NCBI RefSeq assembly: GCF_003347015.1
Contig: NZ_PNFB01000024.1
Location: 1-63,213, forward strand
DNA from: Brachybacterium sp. YJGR34
Lineage (GTDB): Bacteria; Actinomycetota; Actinomycetes; Actinomycetales; Dermabacteraceae
Length of the DNA: 63,213 nt
Direction of reading: 5' to 3'
Shown: positions 48,996 through 58,699 of the stretch, in pieces
How the letters are laid out: the number at the start of each line of letters is the position of its first letter
Numbering within the stretch: position 1 is the stretch's first letter
The notes under the pieces: model-generated
Database searches by the model: none
What the model was told of the DNA's origin: nothing
What the model saw: only the letters and a program-made list of their open reading frames with translations
Translations under genes and position numbers: made by a program

Positions 48996-49766
48996 ATGCA
49001 CACACCGCCCAGCCCGATCCGCACCGCCGTCGTCACGGGCGGAGCAGGTCCCCGCAGCATCGGTCGCGCCACCGCGACCCGCTTCGCCCGCGAGGGCTGG
49101 GCTGTGGCGATCCTCGATCTCGACGGGGAGGGCGCCCGCACCCTGGCCTCCGAGCTGACCGCCGAGCACGGCGTCGCCGCCGCGGGATTCGCGCTCGACG
49201 TCACCGACTCCGCGGCCGTGGACGCGGTCGCCGCGGAGATCGCCGCCTCCGAGCTCCCGCCCGTCGGCGCCCTCGCGAACATCGCCGGGATCCCCTCGCC
49301 CGTCCCGTTCCTCGAGGTCGACAACGCGCTGTGGGACAAGATCATCGCCGTCAACCTCACCGGCTCCTTCTACACCTGCCGCGCCTTCCTGCCGGCGATG
49401 CTCGAGGGCGGCTACGGACGGATCGTGAACATGTCCTCGGTCTCCGCGCAGCAGGGCGGCGGAGTCTTCTCCAAGACCCCGTACTCCGCCGCGAAGGCCG
49501 GCGTGCTGGGCCTGACCCGCTCGCTCGCCCGCGAGTTGGCGCCGGAGGGCATCACGGTCAACGCGATCTCGCCCGGCGCGGCCGACACCAACATCCGCGG
49601 CAACACCACCGCGGAGTCCGAGGCGGCGCTCTCGGCCTCGATCCCGATGGGACGCCAGGCCACGGCCGAGGAGATCGCCGCGCTCGTGCTCTGGCTCTCG
49701 AGCGAGGACGCCGGCTACATCACCGGCACCACCCAGGCCATCAACGGCGGCGCGTACATCTCATGA
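48996..49766 (+). CDS. SDR-family oxidoreductase, expanded cofactor loop
   Basis: A 256-residue SDR. Its cofactor loop is TGGAGPRSIGRA, the same length as in the SDRs at 19425 and 22584. It has NIAGIPSPVPFLE and the catalytic NMSSVSAQQGGG followed by YSAAK, and ends ITGTTQAINGGAYIS. The start is close to GAGGGGAG. Its stop overlaps the start of the TIM-barrel gene (49763-49766), so the two make a translational pair. Controlled from the four-operator region. Substrate unknown, probably a ketose or sugar acid handled by the same GntR-regulated cluster. Confidence 0.88.
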   Translation: MHTPPSPIRTAVVTGGAGPRSIGRATATRFAREGWAVAILDLDGEGARTLASELTAEHGVAAAGFALDVTDSAAVDAVAAEIAASELPPVGALANIAGIPSPVPFLEVDNALWDKIIAVNLTGSFYTCRAFLPAMLEGGYGRIVNMSSVSAQQGGGVFSKTPYSAAKAGVLGLTRSLARELAPEGITVNAISPGAADTNIRGNTTAESEAALSASIPMGRQATAEEIAALVLWLSSEDAGYITGTTQAINGGAYIS

Positions 49767-50608
49767 CCGCCCTCTCCGACCGCGTCGGCATCTCGACGAT
49801 CTCCTTCCGTCACCGCCCGCTGGCCGAGGCGCTGCGCCTGATCTCCGCGACCGGCGCGCGCGAGATCGATCTCGGCGCGATCCCGGCGGTCACCGACCAC
49901 GTGCCCGTCCCCTTCGACGGCGACGTCGCGGAGTACCGGAGTGCGATCACCGCCGCCGGGCTGCGCACCGGGGCGGTGAACGCCGATCCCGGCGACCTCA
50001 ACGACCCGGCGCTGTCCGCCGAGGCGCTGACCGCCGTGATCGCCCCGCTGGTGGAGCTGGCCGGGGCGCTCGATGCGGCGCTGATCGTGCCCGCAGGCCG
50101 CGCCGACCACGCCCCGATGGTCGACCACGACGCGGACCTCGACCGCATCGCCGAGAACCTCGGACTGATCTCCCGGCTCTGCGCCGATCGCGAGGTGCGC
50201 CTCCTGGTCGAGGTGCTGCACCACCGCCGCTACGTCCACACGGTCGACGCGGCCGACGCGCTGCTGGCGCGCTCGACGCCCGAGCAGTACGGCGTCCTCT
50301 TCGACGTCTCGCACGTCGTGGCCTCGGCGGAGGATCCGCTGGACTGGGCTCGACGGCTCGGGCGCCGGATCGAGCGGGTCCACCTGCGCGACGCCACCCC
50401 GGGGGACCTGAATCTCTCCCTCGGCGCCGGCGACGTCGACTTCCCCGCTCTCCTCTCGACCCTCGAGGACGAGGGCTTCACCGGCACCTATGTCCTCGAG
50501 CTGGAGACGCACGACATCGCCGAGGCGGAGCGCGAGGCCGACGTCGCCCGCAGCCACGCCGAGATCTCCGCACTGCTCACCGGGGCCGTCGGCTCCGCGA
50601 CCCGCTGA
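49763..50608 (+). CDS. TIM-barrel sugar isomerase/epimerase
   Basis: A 281-residue xylose-isomerase-like TIM barrel. Candidate metal ligands are Glu in LLVEVLHHRR, Asp in GVLFDVSHV, His in RVHLRDATP and Glu in YVLELETHD. It is coupled to the SDR by a 4-bp overlap. It is distinct from the barrels at 25025 and 32857 but belongs to the same broad family. The reaction, an isomerisation, epimerisation or decarboxylation, cannot be read from sequence. Confidence 0.83.
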   Translation: MTALSDRVGISTISFRHRPLAEALRLISATGAREIDLGAIPAVTDHVPVPFDGDVAEYRSAITAAGLRTGAVNADPGDLNDPALSAEALTAVIAPLVELAGALDAALIVPAGRADHAPMVDHDADLDRIAENLGLISRLCADREVRLLVEVLHHRRYVHTVDAADALLARSTPEQYGVLFDVSHVVASAEDPLDWARRLGRRIERVHLRDATPGDLNLSLGAGDVDFPALLSTLEDEGFTGTYVLELETHDIAEAEREADVARSHAEISALLTGAVGSATR

Positions 50609-50768
50609 CCACGGGCACAGCACCCCCGCACGCTGCCTGACCCGTCTCTCCCCGGCTCCTGACCGCCGGGAGGACCACCGTCGTTCCCCGCCGCGCCGAC
50701 GTCCGTCGGCCCGGCACGCCCCCGACCCAGGGATTGCACCGTCGCTCCCTGATCCTCAGGAGGACCCC

Positions 50769-51818
50769 ATGACCCCTCCCCGCGCCCCGGGCCGTCGCGA
50801 ACTTCTCCGCGGCGTCGCCCTGGCGGGCCTCGCCGGCGCCGGACTGAGCTCATGCGCCGGCGGTGACGGCCCCCGCCGCACCGACTCGGTGCGCATCATC
50901 CTCGGCCACGGCGCCGCGCCCGGGAACCCCCGCTCCGAAGGGGCCCTGGTGTTCCAGCGCCTGGTCGCCGAGAAGTCCGACGGCGAGGTGGAGATCCAGA
51001 TCCTCGGCCAGGAGTCCGTGGGCAGCGACACCGAGATGATGGTCTCCGTCGCCGCCGGCACCCTGGACATGACGATCAACTCCCAGGGCCCGTTCTCCTC
51101 GTACGTCCCCGAGGCCTCGCTGATCGGCCTGCCGTTCCTGTTCGAGTCCTCGCAGCACGCCTACGAGGTGCTCGACGGCGAGATCCAGGACAGCATCGCC
51201 GCCCTCGCCCAGGACAAGGGCTTCCACGTGCTCGGCTTCTGGGACAACGGGATGCGCGACATCACCAACTCCGTGCATCCGATCGAGGTCCCGGACGACG
51301 TCGCCGGGCTGAAGATCCGCACGCCCGACGACCCGATGACGATCGACATCTTCGGCGAGCTGGGCGCCAACCCCACCCCGATGGCCTTCGGCGAGCTGTA
51401 CCTGGGACTGCGCCAGGGCGCGGTCGACGGGCAGGAGAACCCGGTGGTCAACATCCACAGCTCCTCGCTCCACGAGGTCCAGGAGCACCTGGCCGTGACC
51501 GGGCACAAGTACGAGATGAACCCCTTCGTCATGTCCTCCACCCGCTGGGAGAGCCTCGATCCCGAGATCCGCACCGTGATCGAGGAGGCCGGCCTCGAGG
51601 CGCAGCAGGAGCAGCGTCGCCTGATGAACGCGCAGAGCGAGGAGATCTACGCCGAGTTCGAGGAGATCCTCGAGGTCACGCGTCCGGACCGCTCCCTGTT
51701 CCGCGAGGCCACCCTCCCGGTGTACGAGCGCTGGCAGCAGGAGCATCCGGAGTTCTTCGACCAGATCACCGCCGCCGCGGACGCGCTCCGCGCCGCGCAC
51801 GAGGAGAGTGCAGCATGA
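50769..51818 (+). CDS. dctP: TRAP transporter substrate-binding lipoprotein DctP (second system)
   Basis: A 349-residue DctP-family receptor. The N terminus has a Arg-rich RGRRELLRGVALAGL stretch before the lipobox LSSC; the twin arginine in GRRELL might allow Tat export. The carboxylate-binding arginine is in GLKIRTPDDP and the hallmark LRQGAVDGQENPVVNI is present. The ATG at 50769 follows AGGAGGA. It follows the SDR/TIM-barrel genes after 160 bp of gene-free DNA and heads dctPQM. Its ligand is probably an organic acid used by the upstream enzymes. Confidence 0.92.
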   Translation: MTPPRAPGRRELLRGVALAGLAGAGLSSCAGGDGPRRTDSVRIILGHGAAPGNPRSEGALVFQRLVAEKSDGEVEIQILGQESVGSDTEMMVSVAAGTLDMTINSQGPFSSYVPEASLIGLPFLFESSQHAYEVLDGEIQDSIAALAQDKGFHVLGFWDNGMRDITNSVHPIEVPDDVAGLKIRTPDDPMTIDIFGELGANPTPMAFGELYLGLRQGAVDGQENPVVNIHSSSLHEVQEHLAVTGHKYEMNPFVMSSTRWESLDPEIRTVIEEAGLEAQQEQRRLMNAQSEEIYAEFEEILEVTRPDRSLFREATLPVYERWQQEHPEFFDQITAAADALRAAHEESAA

Positions 51819-52447
51819 CCTCTGCGTCCCCCACCACCGGGCCGGGAGCCGAGCGCCACCCGGTCATCACCGAGGAGGACCTCGCCTCCCTCGACACCTC
51901 CGAGGGGCACGACGACGAGGCCCGTCCCGAGGAACCGATCAATGCGCTGTGCGCCCGCATCGGGGGCTGGATCGCCATCGCCGCGACCCTGGTCATCATC
52001 GCGCTGGTGACCGTGGCAGTGGTCATGCGCTACTTCTTCAACGCGTCCCTTCCGATCGCGGCGGAGGGCCCCACCTACCTGTTCCCCTGGCTGATCGCGG
52101 GAGGCGCCATCGTCGCCCAGGGCAGTCGAGGGCACATCGCGGTCGACGTCCTGGTCGGACGGCTCACGGGCACCGCCGCGCAGCGGGCACAGATCGCCAT
52201 CTGGGGGTTCTCGACCCTGCTGCTGGCGTACCTCACCTACCTCGCGGTGTACCTGATCCCCCCGATGGCGGCCCAGTCCACCCCGATCATGGGCTGGCCC
52301 CAGCTGGGCAGCTTCGGCGCCTTCCTCGTGATGGTCGCGGTGATGGCCCTCCAGGCCGGGGCGCGCACCGTCCACCTCCTCCGCCACGGCGTGCCCGCCG
52401 AGGGCACCCCGACGCAGGTCTCCCCGAAGGAGGACCACGATGCTTGA
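51815..52447 (+). CDS. dctQ: TRAP transporter small permease DctQ (second system)
   Basis: A 210-residue small TRAP subunit. An acidic, disordered N terminus of about 45 residues precedes four helices. The family segment is VVMRYFFNASLPIAAEGPTYLFPWLIAGGAI and GSRGHIAVDVL. The ATG overlaps the dctP stop by 4 bp. Confidence 0.9.
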   Translation: MTSASPTTGPGAERHPVITEEDLASLDTSEGHDDEARPEEPINALCARIGGWIAIAATLVIIALVTVAVVMRYFFNASLPIAAEGPTYLFPWLIAGGAIVAQGSRGHIAVDVLVGRLTGTAAQRAQIAIWGFSTLLLAYLTYLAVYLIPPMAAQSTPIMGWPQLGSFGAFLVMVAVMALQAGARTVHLLRHGVPAEGTPTQVSPKEDHDA

Positions 52448-53711
52448 GGCACTCATCGCCGTCGCCGTCTTCATCCTGCTGCTGCTGGTCGGCGTCCCGG
52501 TCGCCTTCGCGATCATCGCCGGGGCGATCGTGGGGCTGTTCGCCGTGGGCTCCCTGCCCATGGAGGCCCTCGCGCAGCAGTCCTTCAGCCCCGTCGGGGA
52601 CTACTCCATCCTGGCTATCCCGTTCTTCATCCTCACCGCCGACCTGCTGTTCAGCGGGAAGCTCGGTGCCCAGGTGATCGGGCTGGCCACCCGGGTCGTC
52701 GGCCGACTGCGCGGCGGGGTGGGCATGACCAGCGTGCTGACCAACGCGGTGTTCGCCGGCATCTCCGGCTCCGCCGTCGCCGACGCCACCGGCATCGGCA
52801 AGGTCGTCATCCCCTGGACCAGGCGTCTGGGATACAGCGGCGGCTACGCCACCGCGGTCAACGCCTCCGCCTCCTCGCTCGGAGTGATCCTTCCGCCCTC
52901 GATCCCGATGATCCTGTTCGCCTCCGCCTCCGGAGCGTCCGTCGCCGCCGTGTTCACCGCGGGTCTGGGCCCGGGCCTGCTCGGCGCCGCGCTGCTGCTG
53001 ATCGCCTGCTGGCTGGTGGCGTGGAAGGCAGGGTTCCCGCGGGTGAAGGCGAAGTTCACCGCGAAGCGCCTGCTCATCGACCTGCTGTTCGCGACCCCGG
53101 CGATCCTGATCCCGATCGTCCTGATCCGCGTGGTGCTTTTCACCGGCATCGCCACGGTCACCGAGGTGTCCGTGCTCGCCGTGCTGTACGCGCTCGGTGT
53201 GCGGGTGCTGCTCTACCGCGACCTGACCCTTGCGCAGTTCAGGAAGGCGCTGATCGGATCCGCCTCGGCGAGCGCCGTGGTGCTGCTGCTGATCATGTTC
53301 TCCTCGGCCCTGGCGTGGCTGCTGACCATCCAGGAGGCGCCGCAGCAGCTGGCGGAGACGTTGACCTCCACCCTCCAGGCGGAGTGGCTCGTGGTCCTCG
53401 CGATGGTCCTGATCCTGCTGGTGGTGGGCATGTTCCTGGACATCTCCCCCGCGATCCTGCTGCTCACTCCGGTGATGCTGCCGGTCGCGACCGCGATCGA
53501 GATGGACGTCGTCCACTTCGGCATCCTGATGGTGGTGTCCCTCGCGATGGGCCTGTACACCCCGCCGGTGGGGACCACCCTGTTCATCTCCGCCTCGATC
53601 GGCCGGGTGCCGATCCTGGAGACGGCGCGAGCGCTGCTGCCGTTCTACGGGCTGGGGCTGCTGGTGGTGTTCGCCGTCGCCTACCTGCCGGGGCTGCTGC
53701 TCATCGTGTGA
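52440..53711 (+). CDS. dctM: TRAP transporter large permease DctM (second system)
   Basis: A 423-residue DctM permease. Key segments are LLLVGVPVAFAIIAGAIVGL, the GISGSAVADATGIGKVVIP motif, ILPPSIPMILFASASG, and DISPAILLLTPVMLPVA. It overlaps dctQ by 8 bp. With DctQ it forms the ion-driven membrane complex of the TRAP system. Confidence 0.92.
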   Translation: MLEALIAVAVFILLLLVGVPVAFAIIAGAIVGLFAVGSLPMEALAQQSFSPVGDYSILAIPFFILTADLLFSGKLGAQVIGLATRVVGRLRGGVGMTSVLTNAVFAGISGSAVADATGIGKVVIPWTRRLGYSGGYATAVNASASSLGVILPPSIPMILFASASGASVAAVFTAGLGPGLLGAALLLIACWLVAWKAGFPRVKAKFTAKRLLIDLLFATPAILIPIVLIRVVLFTGIATVTEVSVLAVLYALGVRVLLYRDLTLAQFRKALIGSASASAVVLLLIMFSSALAWLLTIQEAPQQLAETLTSTLQAEWLVVLAMVLILLVVGMFLDISPAILLLTPVMLPVATAIEMDVVHFGILMVVSLAMGLYTPPVGTTLFISASIGRVPILETARALLPFYGLGLLVVFAVAYLPGLLLIV

Positions 53712-53740
53712 GGCCCGGGCCGGCGGTGAGGGGCCGGTGC

Positions 53741-54979
53741 TTACGGCGCCGGCTCCTCCACCGCGGCCTCGACCTCCTTCTGCTCCCGGAACAGCGCCGC
53801 GAAGAACAGCGTGACCACCACGGCGAGGCCTGCCGGGATCAGCCAGATGATCTGCCATCGGTGCGTGCCGTCGGCCGCGAGGAAGGCGTCGACGATCGGC
53901 CCGGAGATCAGCGAGCCGATCAGCAGGCCCACGCCGTAGGTCGCCAGGGAGATCAGGCCCTGCGCGGCCGAGCGCACCTTCGCCGGGGCGAAGCGGTCGG
54001 TGTAGATCTGCCCGGCCACGAAGAAGAAGTCGTAGCAGACGCCGTGCAGGACCAGCCCGAGGACCACCAGCCAGATCAGGGATCCGGCATCGCCGAAGGC
54101 GAAGCAGACGTAGCGCACCGCCCAGGCGAGCATGCCGATCAGCAGCGTGCGCTTGACCCCGAGCTTCTTCAGCATGAAAGGCATGATCAGCAGGAACAGC
54201 ACCTCGGAGACCTGTCCCAGGGACTGCACCGCCGCGGCTCCCGAGACGCCGATCTCGTTGAGGTAGAGGTTGGTGAAGTTGTAGTAGAACGCCAGCGGGA
54301 TGCAGATCAGCACCGAGGCGATGAAGAAGACCAGGTAGGAGCGGCTCTTCAGCAGGGCCAGCGCGTCCAGACCCAGGACGTCGCGCACGGTGGCGGGCCC
54401 GTCCGACGGCGAGGGCGGGGTGTGCGGGAGGGTGAAGGCGTAGACGCCCAGCAGCGCAGAGCCGATCGCCGCCATGACGAAGGTGTTCGCGAGCGCTCCG
54501 CCGGTCTCCCAGCCCAGCCAGCCGATCAGCAGGCCGGCGATGATCCAGCCGATGGTGCCGAAGACGCGCACGGCCGGGAACTGCTTCTCAGGGCTGTGCA
54601 TGCGCCGGAAGGAGATCGAGTTGGCCAGCGCCAGCGTGGGCATGAAGGAGATCATGGCCAGCAGCGCGAAGGCGAAGAACGCCCCGAAGTCGTCCTGACG
54701 CCCGGCGAGGAAGAGCATGACGGCGCTGAACAGATGGAGGACGCCGAGGATGCGCTGGGCCGCGAAGAAGCGGTCGGCGATGAGGCCGACGATGAACGGC
54801 GCCAGGATCGCGCCCAGGCTCTGGGTGAGGAAGGCCAGGGCTATCTGGCTGCCGGAGGCGCCGAGGTCCGCGGCGAGGTAGGTGCCCAGGGTGACGAACC
54901 AGGCTCCCCACACGAAGAACTCGAGGAACATCATCGCGGACAGGCGCACACGCGTCAGGGGATCGAGCATGACCGGCAT
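53741..54979 (-). CDS. NupG-family nucleoside:H+ symporter-like MFS transporter
   Basis: A 412-residue MFS protein of the nucleoside symporter type. It has LSAMMFLEFFVWGAWFVTLGTYL in TM1, the LIADRFFAAQRILG loop, RVFGTIGWIIAGLLIGWLGW, and FYYNFTNLYLNEIG in the second half. About 12 helices are predicted. The start could be the ATG at 54970, three codons in. It is flanked by convergent or divergent unrelated genes, so it is probably a single-gene unit. Substrates are nucleosides in characterised homologues; xanthosine or sugars are alternatives. Confidence 0.85.
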   Translation of the reverse strand: MPVMLDPLTRVRLSAMMFLEFFVWGAWFVTLGTYLAADLGASGSQIALAFLTQSLGAILAPFIVGLIADRFFAAQRILGVLHLFSAVMLFLAGRQDDFGAFFAFALLAMISFMPTLALANSISFRRMHSPEKQFPAVRVFGTIGWIIAGLLIGWLGWETGGALANTFVMAAIGSALLGVYAFTLPHTPPSPSDGPATVRDVLGLDALALLKSRSYLVFFIASVLICIPLAFYYNFTNLYLNEIGVSGAAAVQSLGQVSEVLFLLIMPFMLKKLGVKRTLLIGMLAWAVRYVCFAFGDAGSLIWLVVLGLVLHGVCYDFFFVAGQIYTDRFAPAKVRSAAQGLISLATYGVGLLIGSLISGPIVDAFLAADGTHRWQIIWLIPAGLAVVVTLFFAALFREQKEVEAAVEEPAP

Positions 54980-55041
54980 GCTAGTACGTGACCCATGTCA
55001 CCGCCCAGTGGTGCGACCTCGGACCGTCTCGCGACGGCCCG

Positions 55042-56376
55042 TCAGCTCGGCGCCCGCACCGCCGCGGCGAGGTCCGCCGCCAGGGCCTCCGCCTCCTGCT
55101 CGTCGAGGTCATGGACGGTCAGCCGCAGGTGCTGGGAGGGGCTGGCAGAGGGAGCGAGGCGGAACTCCTCCCCCGTGCGCGCCAGCCAGCCCCGGCGCAT
55201 GAGGCGCTCGGCGACCTCCCGAGCCGGGACGGGCAGGGGCACCCAGAGGCTCAGGCCGTCCCCGGTCGGGACCTCGAGGCCATGGGCGGCCAGCCGCTGG
55301 GCGAAGGCCTCTCCCCGCTCGGCGTAGTGGGCGCCGGCCCGCTCGATGAGGGCGAGGGCCTCCGGATCGGTCATCACGGCATGGGTGAGCCGCTGCAGCA
55401 GGTGACTGACCCAGGTGGTCCCGGGGCTCAGACGCAGCGCGAGGCGCGAGGCGGTCTCGGGGTCGGAGGCGGTGACGGCCAGGCACATGTCGGGACCGGC
55501 GAACTTGGAGACGGAGCGGATCAGCGCCCAGCGGCGATGCTCCGGTCCGACGATCGCGTGGTACGGGCGGCGGGAGAGGAAGGAGAAGTAGTCGTCCTGG
55601 ATGACCAGGACGTACGGGTGCTCGGCGAGGACCTCGCGAAGCTCCGCGGCCCGCCGCGGCGAGAGGGAGGCGCCGGTGGGGTTCTGCGCCCGCGGGGTGC
55701 TCACCACCGCACGCACCCCCTGGTCCAGGGCGTGACGCAGTCCGTCGACGGTCATCCCCTCGGCGTCCACGGGCACCGGCACGGTCCGGTACCCGCCCAG
55801 CCGCGAGAGCTGGATGCTGGCCAGGAAGCAGGGGTCCTCGAGGGCGACGGCGTCGTCCCGCTGGAGGGCCTGGGCCAGCAGCCGCTCGACCGCGTCGACG
55901 GCGCCGCTGGTCAGGGTGAGACCGATGTCCTCCGCCGCGGCGGCGACCTCGGGGGTCACCCAGTCCCGCGCCCACTGCTCGAGGGCCGGGTCGATGACCG
56001 GCTCGCCGTAGAGCACGGGGCGGCCGACCGCGGCCGCGAGCGCGGGGCGCAGGTCCGGGATCAGCGCCGGATCGGGATTGCCGGTGCCCACGTCCCGCAG
56101 CGGTCCGGCGGCGGAGAAGCCCTCCTGGGCGACCCGTGCCCGCTGTGCCACCTGGGTGCCGGCGCGTCCGCGGGCGACGACGACGCCGGAACGGGCGAGG
56201 GTCCGGTACGCGGCCACAGCCGTGTTGCGGTTGACGCCGAGCTGCTCGGCGAGCGCCCGCACCGAGGGCAGGACCTGCCCGGGCTGCAGCACGTCGCGCT
56301 CCACCAGGCCGCGCACGCTGTCGGCGATCTCGGCGGCGGTGCGCCCGCTGATCTGCTGCTCGGCCTCCGTGCTCAC
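55042..56376 (-). CDS. pdxR: MocR-family regulator PdxR (GntR HTH plus aminotransferase domain)
   Basis: A 444-residue MocR protein. The N-terminal GntR HTH covers residues 10-72 ([25 protein letters not shown]) and the rest is a fold-type I aminotransferase domain with the PLP-binding Lys in [20 protein letters not shown] and NPTGASLSP. It is divergent from pdxST, so it is almost certainly PdxR, which activates PLP synthesis when PLP is scarce. Two direct repeats upstream (56406-56436) suit a MocR binding site. Confidence 0.93.
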   Translation of the reverse strand: MSTEAEQQISGRTAAEIADSVRGLVERDVLQPGQVLPSVRALAEQLGVNRNTAVAAYRTLARSGVVVARGRAGTQVAQRARVAQEGFSAAGPLRDVGTGNPDPALIPDLRPALAAAVGRPVLYGEPVIDPALEQWARDWVTPEVAAAAEDIGLTLTSGAVDAVERLLAQALQRDDAVALEDPCFLASIQLSRLGGYRTVPVPVDAEGMTVDGLRHALDQGVRAVVSTPRAQNPTGASLSPRRAAELREVLAEHPYVLVIQDDYFSFLSRRPYHAIVGPEHRRWALIRSVSKFAGPDMCLAVTASDPETASRLALRLSPGTTWVSHLLQRLTHAVMTDPEALALIERAGAHYAERGEAFAQRLAAHGLEVPTGDGLSLWVPLPVPAREVAERLMRRGWLARTGEEFRLAPSASPSQHLRLTVHDLDEQEAEALAADLAAAVRAPS

Positions 56377-56405
56377 GGGCCGAGTCTAGATGCCGGCGCT
56401 CGATC

Positions 56406-56436
56406 TTTGGCATACGCCATGCTATTTTTTGGCCTA
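56406..56436. promoter_or_regulatory. Probable PdxR box, two direct repeats
   Basis: TTTGGCATA at 56406-56414 and TTTGGCCTA at 56428-56436 repeat with 22-bp spacing, about two helical turns. The AT-rich block between them contains a promoter-like TATTTTT. It lies between pdxR and pdxS, and MocR proteins are known to bind direct repeats. Confidence 0.65.
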
Positions 56437-56513
56437 GGTCAATGTGGTGCAGGGAGGGTCGACGCGACGGACGTCGTCGGCCCGCGCCGCGCGAGCGACG
56501 GGACGGGAACCCC

Positions 56514-57416
56514 ATGAACACCGACACCACGAACACCACCACCGGAACCGGAGCGGTCAAGCGCGGTCTCGCCGAGATGCTCAAGGGCGGCGTCATCATG
56601 GACGTCGTCACCGCGGAGCAGGCACGGATCGCCGAGGACGCCGGGGCCGTCGCGGTCATGGCCCTCGAGCGGGTGCCCGCGGACATCCGCGCCCAGGGCG
56701 GCGTGGCCCGCATGAGCGACCCGGACCTCATCGACGCCATCACCGCGGAGGTCTCGATCCCGGTCATGGCCAAGGCCCGGATCGGCCACTTCGTCGAGGC
56801 GCAGGTGCTGCAGCAGCTCGGCGTGGACTACGTCGACGAGTCCGAGGTCCTCTCCCCTGCGGACTACGTCCACCACATCGACAAGCACCGCTTCACCGTG
56901 CCCTTCGTCTGCGGGGCGACGAACCTCGGCGAGGCCCTGCGCCGCATCACCGAGGGGGCCGCGATGATCCGCTCCAAGGGCGAGGCCGGCACCGGCGACG
57001 TCTCCGAGGCGACCCGTCACATCCGCACCATCACCGCGGAGATCCGCGCCCTCTCCTCCCGGAGCGAGGACGAGCTCTACGTCGCCGCGAAGGAGCTGCA
57101 GGCCCCGTACGCCCTGGTGAAGGAGGTCGCGGAGACCGGGGCGCTGCCGGTGGTCATGTTCACCGCGGGCGGGGTCGCGACCCCCGCCGATGCCGCGATG
57201 ATGATGCAGCTGGGCGCCGATGGGGTCTTCGTCGGCTCCGGCATCTTCCACTCCGGGGATCCGGTGGCACGGGCCGCGGCGATCGTGAAGGCCACCGCCT
57301 TCCACGACGACCCGGCCGTGGTCGCGGAGGCCTCGCGGGGCCTCGGCGAGGCGATGGTCGGCATCAACGTCTCCGACGTCCCCGCCCCGCACCGCCTGTC
57401 CGAGCGCGGCTGGTGA
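56514..57416 (+). CDS. pdxS: Pyridoxal 5'-phosphate synthase subunit PdxS
   Basis: A 300-residue PLP synthase lyase subunit. Segments [46 protein letters not shown] and [16 protein letters not shown] (Lys of the ribose-5-phosphate Schiff base) are diagnostic. It condenses ribose 5-phosphate, glyceraldehyde 3-phosphate and ammonia from PdxT. It shares a GTGA overlap with pdxT and is divergent from pdxR. Confidence 0.97.
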   Translation: MNTDTTNTTTGTGAVKRGLAEMLKGGVIMDVVTAEQARIAEDAGAVAVMALERVPADIRAQGGVARMSDPDLIDAITAEVSIPVMAKARIGHFVEAQVLQQLGVDYVDESEVLSPADYVHHIDKHRFTVPFVCGATNLGEALRRITEGAAMIRSKGEAGTGDVSEATRHIRTITAEIRALSSRSEDELYVAAKELQAPYALVKEVAETGALPVVMFTAGGVATPADAAMMMQLGADGVFVGSGIFHSGDPVARAAAIVKATAFHDDPAVVAEASRGLGEAMVGINVSDVPAPHRLSERGW

Positions 57417-58009
57417 GCCCGATCCGTCCGCGGATCGGCGTCCTGGCGCTGCAGGGGGATGTCCGCGAGCACCTCCGGGTGCTCGAGGACCTCGGGGCCG
57501 AGGCGGTGCGGGTGCGCCGGCCCACGGAGCTCGAGGGCGTCCGGGGTCTGGTCCTGCCAGGCGGGGAGTCGAGCGTCATCGACCGGCTGACCAGGACCTT
57601 CGGTCTGCGGGAGCCGTTGCGCGCGGCGATCGCGGCGGGGATGCCGGTCTACGGCACCTGCGCGGGGATGATCCTGCTGGCGGACCGGCTCGAGGGGGCG
57701 GTCGCGGGGCAGCTGACCCTCGGCGGCCTCGACGTCACCGTGCGCCGCAACGCCTTCGGCCGCCAGAACGAGTCCTTCGAGACGGAGCTGGCGGTGCCGG
57801 AGCTCGGCACGGTGCCCGTCGCGGCGACCTTCATCCGCGCCCCGGAGGTCACGGCGGCTGGTCCGGCGGTGTCGGTGCTCGCGGAGCTGCCGGGCGGGCG
57901 CATCGTGGCGGTCGAGCAGGGCCCGCTGCTCGCCACGGCGTTCCATCCGGAGGTCAGCGGGGAGAACCGCTTCCATCGCCGCCTGCTGGAGCGGGTGCTC
58001 AGCTCCTGA
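57413..58009 (+). CDS. pdxT: Pyridoxal 5'-phosphate synthase glutaminase subunit PdxT
   Basis: A 198-residue class I glutaminase. It shows [27 protein letters not shown], the nucleophile Cys in [13 protein letters not shown], and the His/Glu pair in [13 protein letters not shown]. It supplies ammonia to PdxS. The GTG start overlaps the pdxS stop. Its 3' end overlaps the convergent flavodoxin gene by 11 bp. Confidence 0.96.
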   Translation: MSPIRPRIGVLALQGDVREHLRVLEDLGAEAVRVRRPTELEGVRGLVLPGGESSVIDRLTRTFGLREPLRAAIAAGMPVYGTCAGMILLADRLEGAVAGQLTLGGLDVTVRRNAFGRQNESFETELAVPELGTVPVAATFIRAPEVTAAGPAVSVLAELPGGRIVAVEQGPLLATAFHPEVSGENRFHRRLLERVLSS

Positions 58010-58493
58010 GCAGCGGCGCGATCTCCCGCGCCCAGGCCTCCACGGCCGGCAGGTCACGGAAGTCGCCCACCGGGGTGCGCAGCGACGTCAGCAGCACCCG
58101 CTCGTGCACGGGGATCCGGTCCATGAGCACCCAGCCGGGCAGGTTCTTCACCGCGACCGGCTCCAGGGCGGTCTCCGCGAGGAAGGCGTCGGTCGCCTTC
58201 TGCCGGCCCTGCTTCGCCGGATCGGAGGCGGAGCCGGAGCAGGAGAAGAAGACGAAGGGCTTCGCGGCGAGCACCGCGTGGTGCGTCCGCGCCCACGCCC
58301 GGGCGGACTTCTCCACGGACTCCACGCGCACGCCGGAGCCGAGCACCACCGCGTCCGCGGCGGCCGGGTCCGGGGCCTCGGCGACGTCGACGAGCTCGAC
58401 CTCGAGCCCCTCCCGGCGCAGCGTGTCCGCCAGGGTCTCGGCGAGGGTCGCCGTCGCGCCGGAGTGGGTGGCATAGGTCACGAGAACGGTCAT
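57999..58493 (-). CDS. Flavodoxin-domain protein
   Basis: A 164-residue flavodoxin-fold protein. The FMN-phosphate-like loop is TYATHSGATATLAETL, followed by VDVAEAPDP and VVLGSGVRV, and a C-terminal half with FVFFSCSGSA. It resembles the protoporphyrinogen oxidase HemG-type flavodoxins. The ATG at 58493 is the only start that gives the intact fold. It overlaps pdxT convergently. Role unknown. Confidence 0.85.
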   Translation of the reverse strand: MTVLVTYATHSGATATLAETLADTLRREGLEVELVDVAEAPDPAAADAVVLGSGVRVESVEKSARAWARTHHAVLAAKPFVFFSCSGSASDPAKQGRQKATDAFLAETALEPVAVKNLPGWVLMDRIPVHERVLLTSLRTPVGDFRDLPAVEAWAREIAPLLRS

Positions 58494-58699
58494 GGGCGCC
58501 ATCCTGCCAGGGGCGCACGCCGCGAGCGCGGGACCGAGGGCCCGGGGCGCCGACCGCGAGAGCACTCTGTGCCGGTCGAGCGCAGATCACGATTCAGCGG
58601 TCATGACCGTCGGGTATCTGGATCGGTCGCCGAGGGAGGCGGAGACTCGGGGTGACGGCCGTCGCCGATCCGGCCCGGCCGCGCTCGAAGGAGGCAGCC

